DNA of 64,000 bases from Isoetes taiwanensis (GCA_021234155.1 JAJEKV010000008.1:24014618-24078617); one strand, 5' to 3'; shown: positions 1 through 14,400, numbered from the stretch's first letter. Numbers and translations: made by a program. Notes: a model not told the origin generated them from the letters alone.

Positions 1-2640
1 TTGTTGTACTTTGTTCCGGTTTACGTATTGTTACTATAGCGTACTGACCATGTTGGAAGAATTATACACTCAAAATTACATTTTTTGCACTTGCCAATAC
101 TTCATAATAGCCATATTAGGGACAATGGCACGGTATTCGGTTGTTTTAATACTTAAGAATATACCATTCTTGATACCAAAGGCATGAAGATAAAGAAAGT
201 CGCTACCGGTTTAGGTCTAGGTTGTCAATCATGGCAACCCATATTCACGCAATCGAGGAAGGCCAGAGCTGCATCATTAGTTTTCCCAGAAGGCAGTCTA
301 AACAAAAGGCAGTGAGCCCGGTTCCCTAGCAATAATAATGCGTAAAGTGCTTGAGAGATAAACCATGCATGTTTTGCAATAAATCTTGGCGGGCTTCATC
401 AGCATAATACTCCCGCGAGAGATACACATCCATCATCCGGAACGAGGGAGAGAATTACGTGTTTTGTTATGGAAACAACATGACTCCATTGATCTTTGAC
501 CACGGATACTAAGAACGTGACTCCCTCGGGAACACCGCTTTGCATCCGGGGAAATATCCACACACCCAGGTTTGATGCCATAGCGAGACAAAGGTATGAC
601 CAAAATGGCAGCAGTAAGCATGCTATAGCCTACCTTCGGATTCTTAGCGTCGCGATCTCTCCTGCTGCTGAGGAAGCGAGTTCTCGGCGCAGTACAATCT
701 AAATGTAAGAACCCGGCTTTGATGGCCAAAAGTGTGTCACTATGTATGACTTTATCTTACACTCCATCTCCTTTGTGCTCTGATCGGAAATGAACAGTAG
801 TAAGCCCACCCCTATTATAGTGGACTTACGTTAAATCTTTAAAACGCGCAAGGGTGAATGAAAGTTTGTATTCCGGCCCCAGCACATGTCATTTTCTTGG
901 GACCAAAGAAGCAGGGGGCGCATATCCTTTTCGACTCATCGTTTCTCATGGCAGGTGGCTCCATCCTCCCATACATGCGCCAGGTTGAGAGTACAGGACG
1001 CGGCGGCCCAGCAAGCGAGACCTAGCATTCCGAAACTACGGCGGGGTTTTGATTTTTGGTATATTCTGGGCATATCTTTAGGTATATACCATGAATATCC
1101 TAAAAAACCCATAAACGAGGATTGCCCCTAGGGGCAACTTAAAAATCCCTTTGTTGTTTCCTACAATGTTTTGCCTTACGGTAAATCAACAACATCATAG
1201 ATATGTCCATTTAAAGGCTATTTCATTTTCCATTGTTTCTATATCCATTTAGCGAGTCATCGCATTTATGGCTTCCAAATAAAATCACGAAATATTAGCA
1301 TCCACTGACCATCAGCCATTTCCTATTATTTATCAATGTTTTACGCATTGTCGGTATCCTTCGCATTTTCCTTTAACCTTAGACTTCTACCCTATACATC
1401 TACTTGAATTTCAAGACTTACAGCAATTCATTACGTAGTATTTAAGCTTGCATGCGATTTGTTTTTGTCTTGTATAGGTCTAGAAGCGTGCTTGATAAAG
1501 ACTCAAAGCGAGGTTTTCAGTGCTCCAGTAAGTTTCTCAACTGGCAGCCTCGGCTTCTTGGTTCTAGATATTATTTGTACAATAGATTTGTTAGCATCAT
1601 TAAATTACATCATCATCATCTAAATATCCATTATTAAATACTTACGTATCCTTTTCCCTCCTTCTTTTCTCGATTATCGGGTTTTCAAATAGCATCGGAA
1701 GCATAAAACTCTTTCATCCAAGATCACATCTCTATTTACTTGATAACCTTCCTTTTTTGAGGGATGCATTATAACATCTAGGCCTTTTTGAGGTTATCAT
1801 CATATCAAGCATGCTTGGGTTATCCAGAGAATTTCGGTCATCCGGCTTGTTTTGTTTTCCTTTGGAACATGTGCATATGTTAAGCAACCAAAAGCACGTA
1901 GTTTCCTTTGACTAGAGGCGGAATAATGTTCTAGCGTAATATAGCGTCTGAGCACTCCTTCAAAAGAGGTTTGGCGGTATTGCTTTTAACTGACTCCTGA
2001 AGCGTGAAATAGAAAATAGCATTTTGCTCTTACGCTTTATTATCATCAATAAATATTATAAAATATTTCTTGCCACTTAGGCTTGTGCGTTTGTTAGTAC
2101 ATAAGTACGTATTAGCAAGATCTAAAGATCTTCTTTTGTATGCTTTGCGAGTCTTAGGAAGGGGAAATACCACAATAGTAGCTTTCCTATAAGCATACAA
2201 TCGACATAGGGAATTTCATTTGATTTATCCTCTGCAACAATTAGATTAGTAGGGAATCCAGCCACTGAGATCTTAATTTTGTTTGCATTGGCGGCTTCCA
2301 TCCTTTTCACTGCTAACACTTGATGTCTATTCCTCACAATTCAAAGTAGAGTTGCTTAGAGGGTTTTCAGGCGATTAAAACTTTGTGGATTCGGACTTCA
2401 CCGTCATATATTTCTTTACCCTTTAAATGCCAGCGATTACTAACTCATCCACGTAATACAATTTTTCTCCAAAACTACTTTGTAGATCAATCGTCTAGAT
2501 TTGATCCTTTGGTCAACTTCGACTACTACTTCGAGGATTTCCAGCGTGTGTTTCATCGAGAGATCTCAAATCTCTGCCTTAATCGGCTTGATTTCCATTT
2601 GCATGTACTTAGAATGCATTTAGAGGCGGTGGGTTATTTT
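1..2640. other. Gene-free stretch, nothing recognised
   Basis: No open frame here resembles a protein I know, and I see no tRNA, rRNA or clear repeat boundary. The base composition is uneven: the first 1.1 kb has many CG dinucleotides, the following 1.5 kb is AT-rich. It reads as old repeat or intergenic DNA. Confidence 0.4.
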
Positions 2641-2645
2641 GGCTA

Positions 2646-4333
2646 TCAACAATGCGGATGCGAAAAGGTATCCTTTAGATTTGGTGTCAAGTATTGGAGG
2701 CTTATAAAGAGACCATATTCCAGAAGCACGAAACATTCTTCTAAGGATGGAGGATGTATTTGGGCGGGGTTGGAATTTGGAAGAATCACGAGAATCCGAG
2801 GTAGTGATGCTTGAGGCGTAGGCATAGCGGTATGACTCCGTATATCGATTACCCTATATACTAGTTTTGGGGATGGGAAAAGAATGTCTATTATATGGCT
2901 CTCCAAATCATCTTAGCGACTGAGGAGCTTGTGCATAAAATAAATCTTTTGCATCCCATCCCACCTTCTTTCTTAGACTTGGGTGGGTCATTCCATACAT
3001 AAAACCTTATAGACCCCTTGCCAAATGAATTTCGATACTTTGCTTCAATCTTACCATGATGCTTTATCCCTATTGTGAGAGAGGAAAAATACACATAGGT
3101 GCTTCTATAGCGGCATTTGCTATTTGGATTCTACGCCCAGGGGCAGGGGAGGGAGGAGTATGAGAACCCCGATTTCTTTTTGATCCTAGTCCTTGTATTA
3201 TTGGATACGGAGGCCTTTTCAAAGAGGAATTTTTTATGCGAGGAGGGATACCCTGGCATATGACGGTACACCGCACATCTTTACTTAAAACTTTAATCCC
3301 TTGCATGGTTTTCTCCTCGTAATCCAATATTATTGCACTTTTTATTTTTTTTGTTCAAACAAACTCCAGAAATCAGACCAAACCTTTCCATTGCTGAAGA
3401 AATTTTTGGAGACTCTCCCCTTCCTTCTTTCCAAAGGCATTAAAGGTGTCGGCGATATTTTATAGGAAAAAGCCCTTCCTTTTTGGTAGTTGCGGTGATT
3501 GAATATCCTCCTTTGTCTTGCATTTGTAGTACTAATTTTGTGAGTACTTACGCAACAATAAAAATAGATAAAGAGGGGCTGGGACAGCGCTTTGGCTTTA
3601 CCCTCTTCACTTTGGAGTTTGTCGGTAGAGGCACCATTAACAATTAAAGTCAAGTTGTCGCTGGAATTGAATCCAAGGACTTTTTTTGATACACCTTTTT
3701 TCGATAGTCCCAAATGGGCCAGCGGCTTTCTCCAAGTGAACCCGCCAATATAGTATCCATATGCTCTTTTGAAATCCAAATTTTTGAGTACCGTGCATAT
3801 TCTTAGCTGAATGTACTTAAGTTCCAATGGCCCTTTCTCAAGAGCCCTGGGTAATGTACTATCAAGCGATATGTCTGGGGAGGAAAGCGACCGACATGGA
3901 TTGATAACGCTTTATAAGGCGCCTTTAAATCCTGCTAGCGCTGACCTGGCCGGCTACCTTGGCGTAAGTGGTATTTGGTCGGCTGGAGGACGCTTCCGGG
4001 GCCTATGCTATTTGACACCCCAATTTTAGGTATCAAAAGCGATGTGACCAGCATTAATGTTGGGATGTAGAAACCCGCTTCTAAGTACGCACTCAATAAA
4101 CTTACGAAATCATCCTTCAGCGATTTTCCCCTGAATCCCGGGTCACCGAGGAACGTGCTGAAATCCATCCGGGATCTCGCTCCTTCCTGCGCCATTGACT
4201 TCGGCAACTCAAATTTATTCTCCGGTGGGTTTTCAGATATCCCTGTCTTAATTTCGCCCCCAGGCGCCTTCCTAAAGAAGTCCTCAATTGTCTTACTTTC
4301 TACTTCATAGTTGCTGAAAAGAGCTTGGTACAC
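2646..4333 (-). other. Cluster of unassigned minus-strand ORFs, possibly a decayed coding region
   Basis: Five open frames lie head to tail on the minus strand: 3935-4333 (132 aa), 3342-3827 (161 aa), 3070-3327, 2891-3094 and 2646-2906. The first two have a mixed, protein-like composition (for example an acidic and basic stretch around KTIEDFFRK) rather than the low-complexity composition of chance frames nearby, and they follow one another with about a 100-bp gap. That is the pattern of one reading frame broken by frameshifts. I do not recognise a domain, so retroelement gag, a captured gene fragment and chance all remain possible. No splice structure or promoter was evident. Confidence 0.25.
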
Positions 4334-7300
4334 TTTTATAAAGTATTTTGGATCTCTCGTTGGGAGCCAAAGGGGAATTTGCCTTGTTCATCACCACCTC
4401 TCTTATTCCATTGTTTTTTATATCTACTTTTTCGCCCCTGCCAAGAAGAATTGGATCCGTTATCATCCAAAATCTAGATTTCAAATATTTACATATGCTT
4501 CTAATAACTTTTTAGCTTCTTCCTCCCTCAATCTTCTTGACCTTAATCTCCACTTCCCCTCCTTTTCTTTTGCCACACCTTTATTGTTTTTATCTTGGAA
4601 CAATAATTTTCTGATTTCCCTCATGGCTTCATATAAACTTCCTCTCTTTTCTTTTCCTTTTCTATTCCACTCCTTTCCCCAAACTTTTAACCCATTCTTT
4701 TTCATTTTTCTTAAGATTACGCACAAAAAGCATTCATTGATTGGAAGGTAAGGGTGACCTTCGGGATTTACTGTAACATCAGAAGCCCTCGCCGTAACTT
4801 TTGTTATGTAGCATCCCCTGGTTAGTTCTAAGGTGTATTGAAGCCCCTTGTAGAGTGTTTCATATTCCTGGGAAAGTGATCCTTAGTATAGAGTTACCAT
4901 CAAAGAAAATCATTGTCCCGCAAATTTTCAGATCATTATTGCTTAGATAAAATCACGCGCAAAACAAAGTTCTCTTTTGTTCCCCTTCCTTTCTTTACGT
5001 TTCCAAGAGTATTGGTATATGGCGAGCTGGAGTGGAATATAAAATTCGCCATCAGACTCCATTCCCCTCTTTCTCCCTTTTATATGCCAGTTGTTACCCA
5101 AAGTGGATCCCAACCCGTGTTTGTCAACAAAGGATGCCTAAAATCACCGGTCCAATTTGTGTCCATTAGTTGCTCTCGGCCAGACCGAGTACCATTGCCA
5201 CATTTCAGCAATTCCAAATTTTGGCTCTTCCCTTTCTTTTAGAATACAGCAAATGTAAATTCATCCGGCCACTACTATCTTTATATTTTCTCCCTGCCAT
5301 TTGAATCTCTCCAAACTTAATTCCCTTGGTCTCCAACTCCCTGGGCCGAGTCCAAACCAGTCACCATTAGAATAATCCACCCCCACCCTGATGCCCCAAA
5401 TTCCTCGTAACCTCGTGTTCCCTGCACTTCAAAAACAATATCCTCACCTTGTAATGCAATAAGCCCTGAGAGGACATTTGACCTCTCTCAAATTCCTGGC
5501 TGCCACAACTCTCACTTGACCCGCAGATTTCTTTTCACCTCACTCTATCCAGTGCCAAAATTATCGCAGAAATGACAACCTTAGCTAATTTCTTTTTTCC
5601 TAGTATGAAGTGGTAAATTCTTCATTTCCCCACCTTTCCATGTACTAGCTCACCATTTAACTAAGATATATACCTCTAGATGGGATCTATTGGCCTACCG
5701 TCATTCCCTGGTCATGGCCGCCATTCCAAGCGTGAGGGCCAGCTTGGGGCTTCTAATGGTCTCAAGGGTTTCAACCTGCCAACCTGCGATGCAATGCTCC
5801 CTTCTTGGTGTAAAAAATTCTCTCATTTACCCCTGGGCCTTCTATCAGCTTCTGCCTCTACCAAAAAATTCTCCTAGTTGGGACTTAGGCCCCATTGCTC
5901 ACTCTCAGCCACCTAGTTTGAGTGGATTCCAATGGTCTATCAAGCACACCCCGTGCCACCCAGAGCCTGCTTTTTCATCTCCCCTTTCTAGTATGAAAAA
6001 TCTCTCCTCATTATGTCTCTTTATCCCATCGAAACCCCCTGTTCATCATCGACTTATTGGCCTATTGACAAGTGCTCTTGGTTCCCTGCCATTAGACCCA
6101 TTTCCTCAGTCGACCTCTATTGTTGACCACCCTCCCGCCCCTTCTATCTCCTTATAGGATCAATGGGTCCCCACTTGAGGAAAAACCTCGACTTCCTTGT
6201 CCATACTTTCCTCCTGCATTCTCACTTCTTAAAATTCCATTGGAGACTTGGTAAAAATTTATAGTTTCCTCTGTGTTCTCACTCAAGTAAGAGAGGCTGA
6301 GGAGTGATGCTTTTGGCAATGAATCTCCTTTCTTATCCATGTCCCTCTTATCTCTATTAGGCTCCTCACAAAACACGGACCTGGCCATGTTCCTCCGCTG
6401 TTTCCTCTTTGGGGAAGAGAAAATCTTGCCGAACTGATTTATATAAACCGGGAATGCCTCCCCTTTCAGTAGACTGCCCCCGCTGGTATCTCCCAACCTG
6501 TGACATCTGTGATGAAGTACAATGGAGGGAACTTCCGCCCCGTGTAAAATTTATAGTTAGGGTATTACTCCCCTGAAATGAGCGCAGGAGTACTTTATAA
6601 GAACTCCCGCTTAATCGTGGCCTCTTTCCCTTTCTTACCATCACCTGCTCCCCACTTTTGACCAAGACCTTGACCTTTCCGGGCCATTTTGTCATTAGTC
6701 TTTTTCCACACTCTTTCTCCGAAGCTTGCTTCAAGCCCCATTCTTTTCTTTCCACCTCTTTCTTTAGTTGTTTGGCTCTTTGCTTTCTTGCTTTTTATAT
6801 GCACCCACCATTTTGCTTCTTCCTCTTCCATGCCGGATGGAGTCCTCAAATCTTATCCTTTAAAGCAATCAGAGAGACAGCTGAGTCGCCTTCTGGCCAG
6901 TTCATCATATTTATTGACTCTTTGACCCCAAACTCCCCTCCTACGAATTCAGTCCGCTTGTAAATGCCATGCATAAGGTACCCACATTGAAGCTTTTAAA
7001 AACTCCTTTCTCTTCCCCATAGTAGTCTTAAGGGACTACTTTCGGGATATCCTTTGAGATCTAGTTGGACCCATATTCTAAGCCCTTCCTCCTTAGATTG
7101 CTCCAATCCAAGTATATTCTTCAAAAAATAGATTTTAATATGTCCTCATGCCAGCACATAAATTTGGTGACTGCATCGAAAGTATGATGCCGTGGAATAA
7201 CACCTCAGATCATTTGGGCTTAATTTTGCATTCCACTTTTGAAAGTAGAACTGAAAGAGCTTTTGAATATGGTCCCTTCTTTAACAAAGAGAATTGGAAC

Positions 7301-8100
7301 CGCCTGTGGATCACTACATTCTAACACACAAAAGGAAAATCAAGCCGTAACATACTGGGTCACTTACATGCTTCCCATCTTAGTATAGTTCTGCATTCGA
7401 TATCGTATTGTGAAGTCTCTAATCTTCATGCCTAATGCAAATCTGACACCGCTTTCATTGGAAGATCCCTTAACTGCTAGGACGAAATTCATGCCAGTGT
7501 AAATACCTAATTCCAAATTTTGGTTCTATGCCTCCCTCGACATTCAAGCAACAATCTCCTCCTCGCTCCCCGCACTTTCGGCCCAAAATGGCCGCACTCC
7601 GCTTGGCTTTTGCATTTGAATAGTGAGTGAGACGGCTCAGACCTGTCCTCGCCAGCCTCCACCCTTAGCGGTGAGGAAATTCAGCCGGGCCATACGCACA
7701 AAAATGGCTTTCGCTTCTTCGCAGTTCTTCCCTGCCAAGGTCTTGATCATTTCCACTAATTGGGCTTGTATGGACATCTCAAAAAGTTCTATTCATAACA
7801 AGCCCTAGATTCTCATTCCTCATTCCCTCAGGCCCCCTGTACCTTGTTCTCACAAACCTCTACCCCGCACTCCACATTCTCTTAGCCGCATAACTCGTTT
7901 CCCCTGCACCCCCGATAGGTCCCACTCGATCTCAACTCTCAATCTACTCATAGCCTTCAAGTATTACTACCCCGCTTACTCCTTACCTTCGAATCCTTTC
8001 GATAAAGATGGGCGTCAAGTAGTACCATGCATGCCGCTAAAAGAATTGCTGAAGGTGATACGGTGCTTTACTTCCTCGCTTTTTCTACTTTAGTAAAGTA
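4334..8100. other. Intergenic, pyrimidine-biased on the plus strand
   Basis: The stretch is rich in C and T on the plus strand (CCTTTC-type words), so the minus strand yields lysine-, glutamate- and arginine-rich frames such as those at 4481-4726 and 6366-6849. These may be the remains of a transposon ORF read on the minus strand, but no reverse transcriptase, endonuclease or zinc-knuckle signature could be read. I assign no gene. Confidence 0.3.
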
Positions 8101-8756
8101 AAATGTTGTGCGATGCGAATACCCATATCCGTGAGGAAATCCAACAAACAATGTGCTGCAGTACGTCTGGCGGTGATAGCGGATGTCGCGTGTATGATGA
8201 AATCAAAGTATTTGATGTCGTGGTTGATGAATCAAAGTATTTCTACCAAAGCCGCTATTGGCAAGCATGGTTGGCATCTCAAATTCAGCTGAAAATCAGA
8301 AGTAAAAAGTCCACAGAGATGTGGCCTTATCTTTTTAAAAGCATTTCTCAATTTTAAGATCTCTTCTCAATTAAATGAAAGGGGGTACATGATAAGGATA
8401 AGGTGGTAGAGTTTTTTTCCAAAACTTTTGATAGTGTAATAGCAAGGCTACATGGAAGATGAAGGAAACCGTTTTAACTATTGAAATCCTGAATTGTTGA
8501 CAATTTCAAAGGGCTTAAGAGATAGATTGAATGATAATCTAGCCAACTTGATCTGAATATTGCTTTCAACAGAGAAAGAAGCGTGGGGACAAAATGTAAA
8601 TAGGATGAAAACTTTATTCCCGAAAGAAGAAGAAGAAAAGCAAGAGATTTTGTATTCTTGCATACAAGTCCTGTGAGTCCTAGGGGAGGGTAGTTCAGGG
8701 GGCCAATTGGTTCCCTTTTTGGTGTGACTTTGTCTATCATTTAAGGGTAGATTGGC

Positions 8757-9134
8757 CTTAAACCGCAAGAAATTGAATGTTTTAATTGCAGAAGGGACCA
8801 TGTTTCCTCAGCATGTTCTAGTCCTAACAGGCAAAAAGGGATCTAGGGGAAGGAAGGCGTATGTTGTGGAGTGGAAACCTTCATCAAGGATAATATAGAG
8901 ATAAGGAACTCATTTGTGAATATTGCAAAGAAAGTTGTAGAGGAAGAAATCAAGCGGCAAATCATGGGGTATATAAACCATCATTCACCAAATGGGATTA
9001 TGTCTATTCCAAAATCGCGCCCGTATAAAGCCTTTATTGACCATTATATTGAATTAACCACACTTTTGCACCGAAGTTCATTTCGGGCTAGGAAGATGCA
9101 TTTTATGTTGAAATGCAAAGGCATCAAATATTAG
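8757..9134 (+). pseudogene. Possible retroelement gag remnant with a damaged zinc knuckle
   Basis: Around 8770-8815 one plus-strand frame reads QEIECFNCRRDHVSSAC, close to the CCHC knuckle of retroelement Gag proteins. The canonical spacing is C-x2-C-x4-H-x4-C; here there is one residue too few between the second Cys and the His, so the finger would be broken as written. A stop follows shortly after. An open frame of 87 codons (8871-9134) continues downstream in another register. No LTR, protease or polymerase is recognisable nearby, so this is at best a fragment, and chance is not excluded. Confidence 0.25.
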
Positions 9135-9874
9135 GTGCAAATGACCCATATTATGAAGAATGTTGCATTATAAAAGTAGGAAATTGCTTATTAATCTGCA
9201 TAATCACCTTGGGGCGAAATCTAAATCTAAACATTGAGGTGTAGTGTTTTACTTATCAAACAGCCAGCGCTGCTACAAAACGTAGATTTTTCTGGCGTCA
9301 AATCGCCAGGTGGAAGCTGATTTCTTTGGCCTGCGATAAATAGTCAAACGATGGCAGTGAACATAAACTTAAAAACTAATTCAATCATCGCTTCTACCGG
9401 TGAAGCAAGGTTTATATCCTATCACCATCATGAACAAAACCATGCTCTGGATTCCATATAAAGATGGATTGCCAACATCACAAAGGGATCGATGTAGTTT
9501 AATGGACATTCATAGCAACGCACATCAAGCCACCAAGTTCTATTTCTAGCTCGGCGCATTCCCGCGCAGAGGTCTCTGCGATGGTCTATCCGGGTGCGTA
9601 ATAGAATGTGCTATAATACCGCGTAAGGCGGAAGCCGGGTTTATGGTTTGCCAATTTCATGCATACAATGCATTTATAGACACCTAAATTATTGACTGCA
9701 TATACATTGCCAAAATTACTAATGGTGCCCGGCCAAGGCCGGGCAAATGCTGTAAACATTTGTGGATGGAAACCTAGCATCAAATTTCTAATTAGCCATT
9801 TTTTATACATCTAATATAATAGAAAACCAAGTCCATCATTGCTAGGCTATAAGAGGTTTTGTGCATTTGATAAC

Positions 9875-11480
9875 CTTCCCGCTTTGCTCTATCTCTCATA
9901 ATCCTTTTTTTTCCCTCATTTTCTTACACACTTTCTTTTTTTCCCTTTTCTTTTTATTTTCCCTCAAGCATTTTACTTTTCTCCTTCTCTCTTTTTTTTA
10001 CCCTCTTCTCCCTCTTCTTTTCTTCCTTTTCTCCTTCTCATTTTTCCCTTTCCCTTTTCCTTTTTTTGGCCGGCTTTTTTTCCTTCCCTTTTCACCTTTT
10101 CTCCACCCTTCCCATTTTTCTCTTCTATGATCTTTTTTCCCTTTCCTTTTCCCCATTCCTTTTGCTTTTTCTTTTCCCTTCCCTTTTTCTCATGCCCTTT
10201 TTGCATTCCCTTTTCCTCTACCCTTTTTTTTATGTTTTTTTCTTCCTCTCCTCACCTCTTCTTCTTTATCTCATATACTTTTTTCCCATTTTTTCTTTTC
10301 TTTCTTTTTCTCATGCCTTTTTTTTTCCTTTTCTCCCCTTTCCTCCCTTTTCCTTTTCCACTTTCCTTCTTTTTTTTTTCGAATTTCCCCACCCTTTCCA
10401 TTTTTCCCTGCGGTGCCTTTTTTCCTCTTTCTCCTTCCCTTTCCTTTTCTCTTTTCCCTTTTCCCTTTTTTCCTTTTCCCTTTCCCTTTTCCCTTTTCCC
10501 TTTCCTTTTCCTTTTCCCCTTTTCCTATTTTTTTCCATTCCCTCTTTTTTCCACTTTTTACTTTGCCTTTTCTTCCGCCTTTTCCTTACCCTCTTCCCTT
10601 TTCTCCCTTTATTCCTTTTTTTTTTTTTCTTTTCCCTTCCCATGCTCTTTTTCCCTTTATTTTACCCTTTCCTCACCCTTTCCCTCTTCCAGCTTTTTCC
10701 GGGTACTTTTTCCCTTCCTCTTTTCCATTTTTCCTCCTTATTCCTCGTTTTCTTTTCCCTTTCCCTTACCCCTTTTTCCTTTTCCTTCTTTTTTTTTTCA
10801 TCCTTTTCTCTTTTCCATGCCCTTTTTCCGCTTTTCCTTTCCACCTTTCCTTTTTTTTTCCTTTCCTTTTCCATTTCACACCTTTTTTCCATTCCATTTT
10901 TTCCAATTTTTTCATGCCCTTTTTTTCCTTTTCTTTTCCACCCTCCTTCCCTTTTCCTTTTTTCTCTTTTCCTATTCCATGTTTTTCGTTTCTCTTTTAA
11001 TTTTCCTTTTCCCTTTTTTCCTTTCTTTTTTTCCTTTCTCACCCTTTCCTCTTTTCTCCTTCCTTTCTCATTTTCCCTCTCCCCCTTTTCCTCATGCCCT
11101 TTCCCTTTTTTGCTCTTTTTCCTTTTTCCTTCCCCTTCTATTTTTCATGTATTCTTTTTCCTCTCTCCCATTCTCTTGTATTCCCTTTCCCCTTTTTCCC
11201 TTCCTCGGCCACCTCTTTTCGCCTTCACATTTCTTTCCTGCTAGTTCTCTTTTTTTTCTTCCTTTTCCTCCCTCCCCTTTTTCTTTTCCCTTTATTCTCA
11301 CCCTTTCCCTTTTTCCTTTCATAGTGTCTTTTTTCCCCTTTCCTTTTTTCCTTTCTTTTTTCTTTCCTTTTTTCGTGTTCTTCTTTTTCTCCTCTTTCCT
11401 TTTTCTCTCCTAGCCTTTTCCTCTTTGGCCCGCAGCTTTTTGCTCTCACTACCTTTTCTTCGCCATTTTCCCTTTCCCTC
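9875..11480. repeat. 1.6-kb polypyrimidine tract (C/T on plus strand)
   Basis: Nearly all bases are T or C on the plus strand, in irregular runs of TTTTCC and CCCTTT, with scattered short interruptions such as CATGCCCTTT that recur many times. The long open frames here (up to 428 codons of Phe, Pro, Leu and Ser, and Lys/Arg/Glu/Gly frames on the other strand) come from the absence of purines and are not genes. Long homopurine-homopyrimidine DNA can form intramolecular triplexes and is hard to sequence accurately. No unit repeats exactly, so it is a degenerate compositional tract, not a clean satellite. Confidence 0.9.
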
Positions 11481-14400
11481 TTAAAGAGACGGAAGTAATA
11501 ATCATGGTGGTGGAAGTTGCTTTTATAAATTTCAAAATGCATTTTATCTCAACCTTCATCTAAATTAGGGTTTGATGCAAGACATACGCTTAAAACCCCT
11601 ATAATATAAGATTGCAAGCAAGAAACCATATTACATGTAATATAAAAGAAACAAATACGCGACATGCAACCAATAATAATGCCGACAAGAAATTCACAAT
11701 ATATATTCCCGGCAAGAGGTTGGTGTGTAAAAAGCATATTCTCGCATTCAAAACTTTTTGAAAGTGCGCTTCCCTGCAGGCATGTATATATGGCGCGTAA
11801 ATAATGCGCCCTTTGTGAACGACTTCTGGTACGGCCTCGCCACCGTCCGACAAGTTATGTATAGTGTTTGTATCTCTTCGACCGCTTCCGCGTGTAGGCT
11901 ATTTCGTAAGATAATCGAATAAAAACGGCGCAGGGTCATCTTTGTCAAAAATCTCGGTGATGATAGGATAGACGCAGCGGACCCGACCGGGACAGCCAAA
12001 CACCGGTGTGTCATCTATCAACCTATAATATATTTGCCCTCTTCCTTTCTCCAACGTCATCCATCATGTCGTGCCATTTCAATAAATATTTTTACTCCTC
12101 AGAGGATCCTTCAGTTATTGAATGACTTTACATTTGCTCGATCCCAAATGATGCCCAATCTCTATGTAACTCAAAGAACTACTCTCAAAACTTCCTCAGA
12201 TATTTCTATTTTCCATCGACCAACAAATTGCACAACTTAAATAAAAGTGAAAAGCTTTTGGTCTAACATCTCCTTCAGATAATTTTCTACGGGATATATA
12301 CCCATTTCAGATATGTTCCCAAATGGCTTTTCCTCTCGCGGCATGTACCATGATAAAGGGAATTGCGGCTTTTGTAACGCTTTTGGGTGCAGCACCCATT
12401 CAAATCTAACACCGTAATTTTGGAGGAAACCGGATGGTCTCTGTAATAATAAAGCAATACACTTGTGAGACAAGCGGTGCGCGAAATTGTACCGCGCCGG
12501 GCGCGATTTTCAATTGCTTTGGTCATCTGGAAATCGCTACCGCTACGCATTTTCAATTTGGTTTCGGAAGAATTTAAAATCGCTACCGACGCATTTTCAT
12601 TTCTCAGCTTTATTTAACATACTTCCTTTCTCTCGGGGTTCCCCGCTCAACATCCGCATGATGAGTTTATTCTACCGCTCTCGGCCCCGGGCCGTAAGTG
12701 TCAGCCACATCACTTAAGGTTTGGAACTATGGTTGATAATCATTACTCTTTATGCTAACCCTCACTGAGCTTCTCCTCGATTCCACCGGTGATCATCAGA
12801 TTTTGTCTTTCTCGCTTATGCTACCTACATCCACTTCAAATGATTTTCCGGCAATGTGATTGAACGATAGGCACGCCCCTGGCCAAGATAGTTAAGCCGC
12901 CGCCGGTTTATATTCTTCTTTGGCGCCCCTCTAGATGCTTTTCTCATTTCTTCCCCAGCCTCGCTCGTGACCGGAGGTAATTCGACTTAGAAATGGGAAG
13001 CTTTATTTTTGCACTACCTAGCTTGGGACCCCTAGGGTGCCACCTCTAGTACCTCTTCTAAAAATATCAAGGAAGTCCTTGGCTGACCCATCAGAGACCA
13101 CACTTCTCAAGTATACTTCCTAACAGGCTCTCGTAGCCTCCCTCCGGAGCAACCTCCAACATGAAACTCCCAACACATAGACTCCCAAAGGGGCTTCAAT
13201 GCTTCACGAAAGGGGCCTGAAACCCACCCTTATCCGCCCCCCTCCCCTTATCTTGTAGCCAAGAGGCTCATACTTGATTGGTGAATTCAAGGATGTGGGC
13301 GAGGGTCGACCCGATTTTTCTTCTTCCTCTTCCCTCTTAGGTCCTCTTCAAAGTCCATATCCACACTCTGCAATATCCTTCCTTTGTCTTCATTGGATTC
13401 GTTATAAAAAATATTTTTTTCAATAGGGGTTCATCTAGCCGCATAAAGACGCGAAGCTGATCTTCTCACCTTCCTCGTTTCCCCTTGAGTCTTTCATATT
13501 CTTTTATCATCCGCCATAATGGCTATCATAAGGGACTCAAAGCACATGTGAGATCTCTTACTTTAGGTACTAAACTCACTATCTTTGAAAACCATCTATC
13601 ATTCTTGGCCTCATGCTTTAATGCATTCATATCATTTCTGCCGCTAGTGCATATCGCGTAGGACATGTCTGGAGTGGCAACCCTGTCCGCGATAGTATAA
13701 TGCATCTCGCCGTCAAACCCGCATGTGTCAAGAAGATGCCTTTGAATCATCCCTGCGGTCCATCTCGCGGCCACGGCTATCAAGAACAAATAGAGTGATG
13801 CTCTGGGGTTGGCCTTCACCCACCCTCCTCGCATGGCACACACTTATAACCCGATGGACACCTTATAGAAAAAAGGAGACTCGTCTCTTACCGCCGCCTT
13901 CTTTCACCAAAGCAACTTTTCTTTTTTTTTAGGTCAGACGAACTTTCGCGGTGAATCCCCTTAAGAGTTGCCACATTCTTCGCCTTTTCTTTGCTTCACA
14001 AAAATCTTTTGACCAAAATACATATTTTTAATGTCATCATTAGATAATGTTGTACTTTGCATTGCCTATTAAACCATGTCTCCCGAGCCTTTTCTGCCAA
14101 ATTTTGTGGACTTTCATATTTTTTGTATCGACTACATGCATCTTCAAAGATGTCGCTTTTGGCAGCAGACGCTTTTCTTTGTAGATAACTTCCTTTTCCA
14201 TGCAACTATCTAGAACGTATATTAATTCCTCGTGATCATCCAACTTTGTGCCTTTCTCATTTCGGTGATATGTATATAAAAAAATAGACGATCTTTATGG
14301 AGGAAACTTGGCTACAATGACTCCGCAACTTCTTTTCCTAATAGGCGCCCCAAGTAAAATTTTCCACTTTTCCCATACTCCGGGTCAAGAAAAAACAACC

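Noticed and set aside
9861-11542. Long open frames up to 428 codons in the polypyrimidine tract
   Set aside because: They consist almost only of Phe, Pro, Leu and Ser (or Lys, Arg, Glu on the other strand) because the DNA lacks purines; stop codons cannot occur. No gene-like signal.
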